Shown here: positions 16,971 through 24,405 of the stretch, one piece after another | Layout: every line of letters begins with the position of its first letter | Position numbering within the stretch: position 1 is the stretch's first letter | Assembly: GCA_045640525.1 (NCBI GenBank) | Contig: JAZUFE010000002.1 | Location: 1-64,000, forward strand | Direction: 5' to 3' | Length of the DNA stretch: 64,000 nt | Origin: JAILLW01 sp045640525 | Lineage (GTDB): Bacteria; Bacillota; Clostridia; Lachnospirales; Lachnospiraceae | The notes under the pieces: generated by a model | What the model saw: only the letters and a program-made list of their open reading frames with translations | What the model was told of the DNA's origin: nothing | Database searches by the model: none | Translations under genes and position numbers: made by a program

Positions 16971-18525
16971 TGACGGAATCAAGAATACGGAATTTCGAAA
17001 CAGGAACTATATATGTGCTGACTATAACAGGGAAGCAATTAGGGAGAATACACTGAAAAGCCCTGAATGGATTCATTTCGGAGCCGGTAATATATTCAGA
17101 GCTTTTCAGGCAAACCTCCAGGATAAATTGCTTGAAAAAGGCAGAGTAAACACAGGCTTGTTGGTATGCGAAGGCTTTGACTATGAGATTGTCGAGAAGA
17201 TGTACAGACCTCATGACAATCTGAGTATTCTTGTTACCCTTAAAGCTGACGGTTCGATAGAAAAGAAGATAATTTCTTCCATTGTGGAGTCATTGGTTCT
17301 CAATCGAGAGTCTGAGGCTGATTTTGAAAGACTCAAAAGCGTTTTTGAAAATCCTTCACTGAAAATGGTTTCCTTTACCATTACGGAAAAGGGATATGTG
17401 GTGAAAGCAGCCGACGGCACGGTGCTTCCTATGATACAGAAAGATATTGATAACGGCCCGGATGGGGCTGAATCATATATGGGTAAGGTTGTGGCCCTTT
17501 TGTATCACAGATTTTTGGCAGGTGGAATTCCTGTTGCAATGGTATCTATGGATAACTGCTCTCATAACGGCGATAAGCTGTATGATGCGGTAATGACTTT
17601 TGCAAAAGGCTGGGCGGATAACAACAAGGTTCAAAAAGAATTTGTTGATTATGTCGGTGATTCTCAAAAGGTATCGTTCCCGTGGTCTATGATAGACAAA
17701 ATTACGCCCAGACCGGATGCCAAGGTTATGGATATGCTGAAGGCGGATGGTGTAGAAGACCTTGATCCTGTTGTGACTTCCAAGAATACATATATTGCAC
17801 CGTTTGTTAATGCCGAAGAAACAGAATATTTGGTTATAGAAGATGCATTTCCTAACGGAAAACTTCCGTTGGATGAAGTGGGAGTAATATACACTCAGCG
17901 CGAAATCGTTGACAAAACAGAGAAAATGAAGGTTTGTACATGTTTGAATCCTCTTCATACTTCTCTTGCCATATTCGGATGTTTGCTGGGCTACAAGAGT
18001 ATTCATGATGAAATGGATGATTCCGATCTTTGTAAGCTTGTAACCGATTTGGGTTACAATGAGGGAATGAAGGTGGTTGTCAATCCGGGAGTACTGAGTC
18101 CCGAAGAGTTCTTGGATGCAGTTCTGAAGAAGCGACTTCCCAACCCGTTCATGCCTGATACCCCGCAAAGAATCGCATGTGACACATCGCAGAAGATACC
18201 GATAAGATTTGGAGAAACAATTAAGGCCTATAGAAAATCGGATTCACTCAATACAGGTGAACTTAAGTTGATTCCTTTGGTACTGGCAGGATATTTAAGA
18301 TATCTTAAGGGAGTGGATGATAACGGAAACAGATTCGAGTTGAGTCCCGATCCCATGCTTGAGGAATTGACCAAGCTATCGCCCAAAGAAGTACTTATGA
18401 AAAAGGAAGTATTCGGGGTAGATTTATTTGAAGATGGTCTGGGTGAAAGGGTACTGAACATTTTCGAGGAATTCGGCAATGAAAGCGGAAGCGTAAGAAA
18501 GGTACTGCATAAATACTTAAGCTAA
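16957..18525 (+). CDS. uxuB: Fructuronate reductase / mannitol dehydrogenase family
   Basis: A 522-residue NAD(P)-dependent polyol dehydrogenase-family enzyme. The N-terminal HFGAGNIFRAF (about 42-52) forms the nucleotide-binding loop, SMDNCSHNGDKL (about 198) and the FPWSMIDKITPRP segment (about 241-253) are conserved, and the catalytic Lys region follows. Next to uxuA, reduction of D-fructuronate to D-mannonate is the likely reaction, supplying the uxuA substrate. It starts inside the uxuA stop region. uxaC (isomerase) and kdgK/kdgA are not in the window. No strong terminator follows. Confidence 0.9.
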   Translation: MKLSNDGIKNTEFRNRNYICADYNREAIRENTLKSPEWIHFGAGNIFRAFQANLQDKLLEKGRVNTGLLVCEGFDYEIVEKMYRPHDNLSILVTLKADGSIEKKIISSIVESLVLNRESEADFERLKSVFENPSLKMVSFTITEKGYVVKAADGTVLPMIQKDIDNGPDGAESYMGKVVALLYHRFLAGGIPVAMVSMDNCSHNGDKLYDAVMTFAKGWADNNKVQKEFVDYVGDSQKVSFPWSMIDKITPRPDAKVMDMLKADGVEDLDPVVTSKNTYIAPFVNAEETEYLVIEDAFPNGKLPLDEVGVIYTQREIVDKTEKMKVCTCLNPLHTSLAIFGCLLGYKSIHDEMDDSDLCKLVTDLGYNEGMKVVVNPGVLSPEEFLDAVLKKRLPNPFMPDTPQRIACDTSQKIPIRFGETIKAYRKSDSLNTGELKLIPLVLAGYLRYLKGVDDNGNRFELSPDPMLEELTKLSPKEVLMKKEVFGVDLFEDGLGERVLNIFEEFGNESGSVRKVLHKYLS

Positions 18526-18578
18526 AACTACGGAGTTGAAAAAATACAAAACCGTTTACACAAAAACACCCAAAAGTC

Positions 18579-18607
18579 TTTACAAATGTGAAAAAATCGT
18601 GTATTTT
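18579..18607 (+). promoter_or_regulatory. Putative promoter for the tandem receiver gene
   Basis: TTTACA (18579-18584), a 17-nt spacer and TATTTT (18602-18607). It would leave a leader of about 55 nt containing the palindrome TGTACA near 18637. Confidence 0.45.
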
Positions 18608-18666
18608 CTTATTATACGCTAAAATAAGTATAAGTGTACACACAATTACGTTAGGGGATGTTTTAA

Positions 18667-19446
18667 GTGTTATTTGATGCTCGAAAAGTACTGTTGATAT
18701 GCGATTCTACAACTTCCTTCATCGTTAAGGCTATTAAAGAAGGTATTGAGGCTGAAGGTTTTTCATGTGTTACGGTTGCGGCTAAGCTGGCCGCTTTGAG
18801 TGCGTTGACGGATAAACCGGATATTGTATTTTTGTACATTGATGAAAATTTAAATAAAAGTGGTGAAGAAGTAGTATATATCAGAGATTTCTGTTTGGAA
18901 GACGACAAGAAACTCTTTTTGGTAGGCTATCATTCGGATATAGATGATGTTAAGAAACTCATGCCGGAGGAGGTTATTGCCGGAACATTTGAGCGTCCGA
19001 TTGACTCTAAGGCTATCGGCGAGAAGCTTAACAAGTTACTTGAGAACTATGAAAGTTCGGCTAACAAGAAGCATGTTCTGGTTGTGGATGATTCGGGAAC
19101 GATGTTGCGTACCATTAAGGAATGGCTTTCAGGCAAATATAAGGTTTCAATCGTTAATTCGGCCACATCAGCTTTGACATTTTTGGCAACCAATCATCCG
19201 GATTTGGTGCTTTTGGATTACGAAATGCCGATTTGTTCGGGACCGCAAATGCTTGAGATGATTCGCTCCGAAGTTAAAACAGAAAAGCTTCCCGTTATAT
19301 TCCTTACATCAAAGGGTGATAAGGAATCCGTACAGAAGGTTTTGTCTTTGAAGCCTGACGGATATTTATTAAAAACGATGACATCGGATAAGATAGTTGC
19401 AGCTGTAGACAGTTTCTTTGAAACCCAGAAGGCTAAGAAGATCTAG
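18667..19446 (+). CDS. Tandem receiver-domain response regulator without output domain
   Basis: A 259-residue protein of two CheY-like domains. REC1 (about 1-125) is degenerate: the phospho-acceptor region reads FLYIDEN and the usual Lys is replaced in TFERPID. REC2 (about 137-255) is canonical, with acidic VVDDSG, phosphorylatable Asp in LLDYEMP, Thr in IFLTSKG and Lys in YLLKTM. There is no DNA-binding or enzymatic output domain, so it probably acts by protein contact or phosphotransfer. Start GTG 18667 follows GGGGATG. No kinase is adjacent. It converges on the queT-like gene, sharing the 4 bp CTAG so that both stop codons overlap. Confidence 0.82.
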   Translation: MLFDARKVLLICDSTTSFIVKAIKEGIEAEGFSCVTVAAKLAALSALTDKPDIVFLYIDENLNKSGEEVVYIRDFCLEDDKKLFLVGYHSDIDDVKKLMPEEVIAGTFERPIDSKAIGEKLNKLLENYESSANKKHVLVVDDSGTMLRTIKEWLSGKYKVSIVNSATSALTFLATNHPDLVLLDYEMPICSGPQMLEMIRSEVKTEKLPVIFLTSKGDKESVQKVLSLKPDGYLLKTMTSDKIVAAVDSFFETQKAKKI

Positions 19447-19928
19447 TTTATCAGTTTTTGCAATTGTGATTTTTGAAATATTGAGTATATGATTTGCCCA
19501 AGAAGGCCGCAGGAGATTATTTCACCTGCGGCTATTGTTATTAATATGAACCAATAGCCGGACGATACATTGTATGTGTATATCAGAACGAATGGGATAA
19601 TAATCACGTTTGACAGGATAGGCGGTAAGCAGGCAAGATATCTGTTCTTTCTAAGACAGTATGTTCCGATAGCACCGATGAGAGTGGCCAGACTGCCGAA
19701 TATAATATCATATATGGTGCAGCCGGTTAGAATATTTGAAATGAGGCAACCGAGAAAAAGTCCGGGGACGGAAGCTTTCATAAAGCATGGAAGGATGCAA
19801 AGTGCTTCGGAAAATCTGATTTGAATCACACCGGATGACAAGCCGAATGCTGAGCAAAGAAGAGTGAGTATTACATATAAAGCGGCGGTCATGCCGGCCT
19901 GAGTAATATGCTTGGATGTTCTGTTCAT
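19443..19928 (-). CDS. queT: QueT-family transporter, putative queuosine-precursor uptake
   Basis: A 161-residue protein with about five hydrophobic segments. The family signature VIQIRFSEALCILP (about 41-54), followed by GLFLGCLISNILTG (about 63-76) and the FGSLATLIGA motif, identifies QueT, an energy-coupling-factor S component thought to import preQ1 or a related queuosine precursor. ATG 19928 is chosen because GGGAG lies 5 nt upstream; in-frame upstream starts fall inside a structured leader. Its stop codon overlaps that of the receiver gene. Confidence 0.85.
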   Translation of the reverse strand: MNRTSKHITQAGMTAALYVILTLLCSAFGLSSGVIQIRFSEALCILPCFMKASVPGLFLGCLISNILTGCTIYDIIFGSLATLIGAIGTYCLRKNRYLACLPPILSNVIIIPFVLIYTYNVSSGYWFILITIAAGEIISCGLLGQIIYSIFQKSQLQKLIN

Positions 19929-19931
19929 AAT

Positions 19932-19976
19932 ATCTCCCATAGTTTTGTTTAACGTGAGGATGGTTTCGAACTCACT
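19932..19976 (-). promoter_or_regulatory. Candidate preQ1 class I-like riboswitch overlapping the queT RBS
   Basis: Reading the minus strand, the stem GTGAG/CTCAC encloses the C-rich loop TTCGAAACCATC and is followed by an A-rich tail GTTAAACAAAACTA that runs straight into GGGAG, the queT Shine-Dalgarno. Size (about 40 nt), one short stem, A-rich tail ending in the RBS and gene context match translational preQ1-I switches such as the Thermoanaerobacter one. The loop-tail pseudoknot is only partly evident (CCAT with ATGG), so this is a candidate. Confidence 0.45.
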
Positions 19977-20075
19977 AACTACACATACTACACCCGAAAA
20001 GCTCTGCAAGCAAGTAAAACAGGTAAAATGACCGTCATGTGAATATGAGTGAGTGTGCAGTGACTTTGGACGGTT

Positions 20076-20330
20076 GGACTTGACCAATTCTGATGGACTC
20101 AAATAGGCTGAATTTTAAAGAAAAAGTCCAAATGAAGCAAGTTACAGGATGTTCATGAAGGTGTTTGGACTCTATACAATGAAAATCAATGATTTAAGTC
20201 CAGATTATGAAAAATGGTGGACTCAAATCAGAAAACCATGGCTGATTTGAGTCCAACCGTCAGTCAGCAACGTGAAAATCCGAGGTGGAATGGACTTGAA
20301 TTTGAATATGCTGCCGTTTTAAGTCCAACC
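20076..20330. repeat. Cluster of four 35-bp inverted-repeat units (GGACTY-N23-RAGTCC)
   Basis: Four units run 20095-20129, 20167-20201, 20219-20254 and 20292-20326. Each starts with GGACTC or GGACTT and ends with its complement. Three are exactly 35 bp and one is 36; gaps between units are 37, 17 and 37 bp. Unit 3 is a perfect 13-bp hairpin. A lone GGACTT lies at 20076-20081. Two similar units occur at 48697-48803 and half a unit at 58049-58093. No coding sequence is credible here. Confidence 0.8.
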
Positions 20331-20422
20331 GCCCGAAGATTGAAATCTTGCTATCATGATAGCGATTGCGATTGCAAAGAGCCTGAAAGCCGTGCTATAC
20401 GGATACTTGAGGTGGCAAGAGA

Positions 20423-20602
20423 TGGGATGCTTTGATTTAACAACAGGTGTGAAGCCAAGTCGGGCCAGAACATTACATTCGTATTCAAGTTCAAGCAGAA
20501 CAAGAAGATGCAGACAGTAACCATCGAACCCGGAACAGCAATTGATTTGCAGTATGATTGGTACGGCCCGGATAAGATGAAAGGAGATTTCTACATTAGA
20601 TT
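20423..20602 (+). pseudogene. Possible 3' remnant of a secreted-protein gene
   Basis: From just after a TGA at about 20432, an open frame reads through to about 20590 with protein-like content (GQNITFVFKFKQ, then a PGTAIDLQYDWYGPDKMKGDF stretch in pieces), but there is no start codon with an RBS and no clear stop before it runs into the convergent Rpn remnant. It may be the tail of a lost gene. Family not recognised. Confidence 0.3.
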
Positions 20603-21157
20603 ACTATTGATTTGGCTAGTATTTGATGCCTTATATCTTTCTACAGCTTCGTCAAATTCTGCCTCGCTGAGATGAGTCTTCATCATAGCTAAATCCTTTG
20701 TGATATGATTTTCAAGGAAAAACATGATAGTAGTATTTAACCCTCCGGAATTATATCCTTCCTCATACCCTTCCTTTTTGACATAATTTACATATTCATC
20801 CGCATCAAAGTGTGATAGAACGCTTTCCATAATCCGTCCTCTTTCTTTCCTGAGTATATCAGCCAGAATACTGTCATTAATACATGAGTCAATTGTAGTA
20901 ACCAATAATTGGGGGTATTCCGCTTTGCTTTTGTCCTTTAGTGCCTTGTGCACTCTGTCGACAAAGATAGAGTACTCCTCAAGCTTTTTACATTTATGAT
21001 AAAGTTCACTGTTATGACCGTAATTGATGTTCTTAACATGAGCGACAATTTCAACATCCGGTGTATTAGTCGGATTAATGAAAGCCTCGGATAGTTTAAC
21101 GTCGTAATTGTCGGGAACTTCTTCAAGACCATTATAGAACACTACAAAAAATATTTA
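20591..21157 (-). pseudogene. 5'-truncated Rpn-family (PD-(D/E)XK nuclease / putative transposase) gene
   Basis: About 183 residues are open, beginning at the internal family motif VVFYNGLEEVPD and continuing through INYGHNSELYHKCKKLEEYSIFV and a C-terminal HFDADEYVNYVKKEGYEEGY helix. These are the C-terminal two thirds of Rpn-type recombination-promoting nucleases, normally about 300 residues. The frame continues upstream for only a few codons (FFVVFYNG) before an in-frame TAA, so the N-terminal nuclease core is missing. GTG 21142 could start a truncated product but has no RBS. It is therefore called a pseudogene and a sign of past mobile DNA. Confidence 0.75.
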
Positions 21158-21309
21158 CTTGTATCTATGATAGACAGAGAATCACAGGATTTTCAAGAGG
21201 TGATTTCGTGTTCCTAAAAGAGATATCGGCAAGTTGCACAATACAATATGTCGCGGTTTTTGAAGAATGCAGCGGGGACAATTTGTGGTTTTGCTGTGCT
21301 TTTAGGTGA

Positions 21310-21332
21310 ATTGTGTGAATAAATCACACAAT
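21310..21332. promoter_or_regulatory. Perfect 9-bp palindrome, candidate operator
   Basis: ATTGTGTGA (21310-21318) and TCACACAAT (21324-21332) are exact inverted copies around a 5-nt AT spacer. It resembles CRP/FNR- or Rex-type operators but the half-site spacing fits none exactly. It lies 90 nt upstream of the prmA promoter. Confidence 0.5.
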
Positions 21333-21420
21333 ATTTTCTACATATATTAGTATAGGAATAGGCGATGTCGCTTTTATTGTGCTAGTACAGCAATCTGCAA
21401 AACATTCCGGACTCATTCTT

Positions 21421-21449
21421 TTGATTTAGGTGTGCATTTATGCTAAAAT
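21421..21449 (+). promoter_or_regulatory. Promoter of the prmA-rsmE-nifS-thiI operon
   Basis: TTGATT (21421-21426), 17-nt spacer, TAAAAT (21444-21449). The start codon is at 21500. The remaining part of the 21158-21420 gap holds only the palindrome at 21310 and AT-rich sequence. Confidence 0.65.
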
Positions 21450-21499
21450 AACAAGGCGTTTCAATTCGGCAAGCCGGTTGAAAACATTTGGAGGCAAAT

Positions 21500-22456
21500 A
21501 TGAAGTGGTTGAAATTCAGAATTAAGACAATTGTTGATGCAGAAGATATTTTGATAAGCACGCTGTATGATGTTGGACTGGAAGGCGCTCAAATAGAAGA
21601 CAAGGTTCCTTTGAGTGCCATTGAAAAGGAGCAGATGTTTGTGGATATTCCGCCTGTTCCGGAAGAAGATGACGGTATAGCGTATCTTAGTTTTTTTGTG
21701 GAAGAATTGGATAAGAAGGAAGAGATTCTTGAAACGATTAAGAAAGAATTGGATGAACTTAGAGAATTCAATATTGATATAGGTGAGGGTACAATCAGTG
21801 TCGAAGAAACAGAGGATATTGATTGGATTAATAACTGGAAAGAATATTTTCATCAGTTTATGATAGATGATGTTTTGGTTATTCCTTCATGGGAAGATAT
21901 CAAGCCGGAAAGCGACTATAAGTATATTCTTCATATAGATCCCGGAACTGCTTTCGGAACAGGGGCACATGAAACTACGCAGCTGTGTATAAGACAGCTC
22001 AAGAAGTATGTCAATGAAGATACCAGACTGCTTGATGTGGGCACAGGAAGCGGAATACTGGCCATTCTTTCGCTGATGTTCGGAGCCAAGAGTGCAGTGG
22101 GAACGGATTTGGATCCATGCGCAGTGGAAGCCGTTAAGGACAACATGCTTCAAAACGGTATAGCTGACGATAAATTTGAAATGATGATAGGTAACATTAT
22201 TTCGGATAAAGATATTCAAGACAGAGTCGGATATGATTGCTACGATATAGTTGTGGCGAATATTTTGGCAGATGTATTGGTGCCGTTGACTCCCGTAATT
22301 GTTTCGCAAATGAAAAAGGGTGCGGTATATATCACTTCCGGAATTATTGAAGGCAAAGAAACCGTTGTGGAAGAAGCAATGAAAGAGGCAGGTCTTGAAG
22401 TGCTTGAAGTGACGGCTCAGGGTGAATGGAGATCCGTTACGGCCAGAAAGAATTAG
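21500..22456 (+). CDS. prmA: Ribosomal protein L11 methyltransferase
   Basis: A 318-residue SAM methyltransferase that trimethylates ribosomal protein L11. N-terminal L11-binding domain, then the class I fold: DPGTAFGTGAHETT (about 155-168), motif I LLDVGTGSGILAI (about 185-197) and the VANIL catalytic motif (about 255). Length is typical. ATG 21500 is chosen because GGAGG lies 5 nt upstream; an in-frame ATG at 21488 precedes that RBS. First gene of a four-gene operon. Confidence 0.93.
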   Translation: MKWLKFRIKTIVDAEDILISTLYDVGLEGAQIEDKVPLSAIEKEQMFVDIPPVPEEDDGIAYLSFFVEELDKKEEILETIKKELDELREFNIDIGEGTISVEETEDIDWINNWKEYFHQFMIDDVLVIPSWEDIKPESDYKYILHIDPGTAFGTGAHETTQLCIRQLKKYVNEDTRLLDVGTGSGILAILSLMFGAKSAVGTDLDPCAVEAVKDNMLQNGIADDKFEMMIGNIISDKDIQDRVGYDCYDIVVANILADVLVPLTPVIVSQMKKGAVYITSGIIEGKETVVEEAMKEAGLEVLEVTAQGEWRSVTARKN

Positions 22457-22458
22457 GT

Positions 22459-23229
22459 ATGTATCAGTTTTTTGTTAATCCGTCTCAAATAGTCGATAAG
22501 ACAGTAATTATTGAAGGCAGCGATGTCAATCATATCAAAAATGTTCTTAGAATGAAAATCGGCGAAGAAGTCAGTGTTTCCAACGGAACAGATGGTAATG
22601 AATATCGCTGTGCCATTAAAGAGTTTGCAGATGATAAGGTGATTCTTGAACTTAGATTCATCAAGGAAGATTCGCACGAGTTGCCGTCAAAGGTTTACTT
22701 ATTCCAGGGATTACCCAAAGCAGACAAGATGGAGGGCATCATTCAAAAGAATATTGAACTCGGAGTATATGAAATAATTCCCGTATCCATGAAACGTTGC
22801 GTGGTTAAGCTCGATGAAAAGAAAGTCAAATCCAGAACTCAAAGATGGCAGTCTATTGGGGAGGCAGCGGCCAAACAGAGCAAGAGAGGAATTATTCCGA
22901 AAATAGCGGAACCGATGTCGTTTAAGCAGGCATTGAAGTATGCGAAGGAAAATTGTGAGGTTTTGATATTGCCGTATGAACTTGCGGACCAAATGCAGGA
23001 TACGCGGGAAATATTCAATGCTATTGAACCCGGACAAAGCATTGCGATTTTTATAGGTCCCGAAGGTGGCTTCGATGAGTCGGAAATTGAGGAAGCATCG
23101 AAAGAAGGTTTTCGGGCCATTACATTGGGTAAGCGAATTCTTCGAACAGAAACGGCGGGGATGTGTGTAATGTCGGTATTAATGTTCAATTTGGAAGATA
23201 GGAAATGCGATGAAGGAGAGTTATCTTGA
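22459..23229 (+). CDS. rsmE: 16S rRNA (uracil-1498-N3)-methyltransferase
   Basis: A 256-residue SPOUT-class methyltransferase. An N-terminal PUA-like domain (MYQFFVN, HIKNVLRMKIGEEV) is followed by the knot: IGPEGGFDESEIE (about 195-207) and LGKRILRTETA (about 222-232), both family hallmarks. It modifies U1498 of 16S rRNA. It starts 2 nt after the prmA stop, so translation is coupled; the order prmA-rsmE is common in Firmicutes. Its end overlaps the cysteine desulfurase gene by 20 bp. Confidence 0.93.
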   Translation: MYQFFVNPSQIVDKTVIIEGSDVNHIKNVLRMKIGEEVSVSNGTDGNEYRCAIKEFADDKVILELRFIKEDSHELPSKVYLFQGLPKADKMEGIIQKNIELGVYEIIPVSMKRCVVKLDEKKVKSRTQRWQSIGEAAAKQSKRGIIPKIAEPMSFKQALKYAKENCEVLILPYELADQMQDTREIFNAIEPGQSIAIFIGPEGGFDESEIEEASKEGFRAITLGKRILRTETAGMCVMSVLMFNLEDRKCDEGELS

Positions 23230-24397
23230 TAACAGTGCAACAACACAGGTATTGGAATCTGTTGCACAACTGATGAGTAAAATATATACGGAAGATTACG
23301 GAAATCCGTCAAGCATGCATTCGAAAGGAATCATAGCAGAACGATATGTTAAGGATGCCAGGGACAACCTGTCCAAAATACTGAAAGTTAATCCTAAAGA
23401 AATTCTGTTTACATCATGCGGTTCGGAATCCGACAATATGGCGTTGATAGGATGTGCACATGCCAATTCCCGAAGAGGCAGGCATCTTATTACGACCAAG
23501 ATAGAACATCCGGCAGTACTTAACTCCATGAAACAACTGGAGGAGGAAGGCTTTAAGGTGACGTATCTTGGAACGGATAGCTCGGGAATAATATCGCTCG
23601 ACGAACTGAAGGCAGCAATAAGAGAAGATACCATTTTGGTTTCGATTATGCACGTTAACAATGAAGTGGGTTCCGTTCAGCCGATTAAAGAGGCCGGGGA
23701 ATTGATTAAGAAGATTAATCCGGAAATTATTTTTCATGTTGATGCAGTACAGAGCTTCGGAAAGTTCAGAATTTTTCCGAAGAAAATGAATATAGATTTA
23801 CTTTCGGTTTCCGGACATAAGATTCACGGTCCCAAAGGTGTGGGATTTTTATACATCAATGAAAAGATTAAGATTAAGCCGATTATTTTTGGCGGCGGAC
23901 AGCAGAACGGATTAAGGTCGGGAACCGAAAACGTGGCCGGTATTGCAGGAATGAGTCTGGCTGCTTCGACGCTGTATGAGAGCCTTGATGAAGACAGACA
24001 AAGACTGTACGAACTGAAGAAATACTTTATCGAGCAGGTAAGTCAAATTGATGATGTGACGGTCAACGGACTTCCCGAATGTGCTTCGGATACAGATGAT
24101 ATGGAGCTTCGATACGGTGCACCGCATGTTGTGAGTGTATCGGTTAAAGATATAAGAAGTGAAGTTATGCTTCATTCGCTTGAAGAAAGCGGTATTTATA
24201 TATCGGCCGGCTCAGCCTGCTCATCACACAAGAGAGTTCCGTCGGCAACACTTACTTCAATGGGGCTTGATCCCAAGACGATAGAGTCAACCGTAAGATT
24301 CAGCTTCTCGGTATTTACCCGCAAGGAAGATTTGGATTTGGCTATCGAAAAGATGAAAGAGTTTATTCCGATTTTAAGGAAATATACAAGAAGATAG
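23210..24397 (+). CDS. Cysteine desulfurase (NifS/IscS-like), dedicated to ThiI
   Basis: A 395-residue PLP enzyme. N-terminal YLDNSATTQ, the PLP lysine in SGHKIHGPKG (about residue 206) and the persulfide Cys in SAGSACSSHK (about residue 333) are visible. It removes sulfur from cysteine. It lies 8 nt before thiI with no iscU/sufU nearby, matching the NifZ-ThiI pair of Bacillus where the desulfurase feeds 4-thiouridine formation in tRNA. Start ATG 23210 follows a GATAGGA-like RBS inside the rsmE gene. Confidence 0.9.
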   Translation: MKESYLDNSATTQVLESVAQLMSKIYTEDYGNPSSMHSKGIIAERYVKDARDNLSKILKVNPKEILFTSCGSESDNMALIGCAHANSRRGRHLITTKIEHPAVLNSMKQLEEEGFKVTYLGTDSSGIISLDELKAAIREDTILVSIMHVNNEVGSVQPIKEAGELIKKINPEIIFHVDAVQSFGKFRIFPKKMNIDLLSVSGHKIHGPKGVGFLYINEKIKIKPIIFGGGQQNGLRSGTENVAGIAGMSLAASTLYESLDEDRQRLYELKKYFIEQVSQIDDVTVNGLPECASDTDDMELRYGAPHVVSVSVKDIRSEVMLHSLEESGIYISAGSACSSHKRVPSATLTSMGLDPKTIESTVRFSFSVFTRKEDLDLAIEKMKEFIPILRKYTRR

Positions 24398-24405
24398 AGG
24401 GAAAT

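Noticed and set aside
20214..20435. 73-codon open frame in the repeat cluster
   Set aside because: It runs across the 35-bp units, has no RBS and no protein-like pattern.
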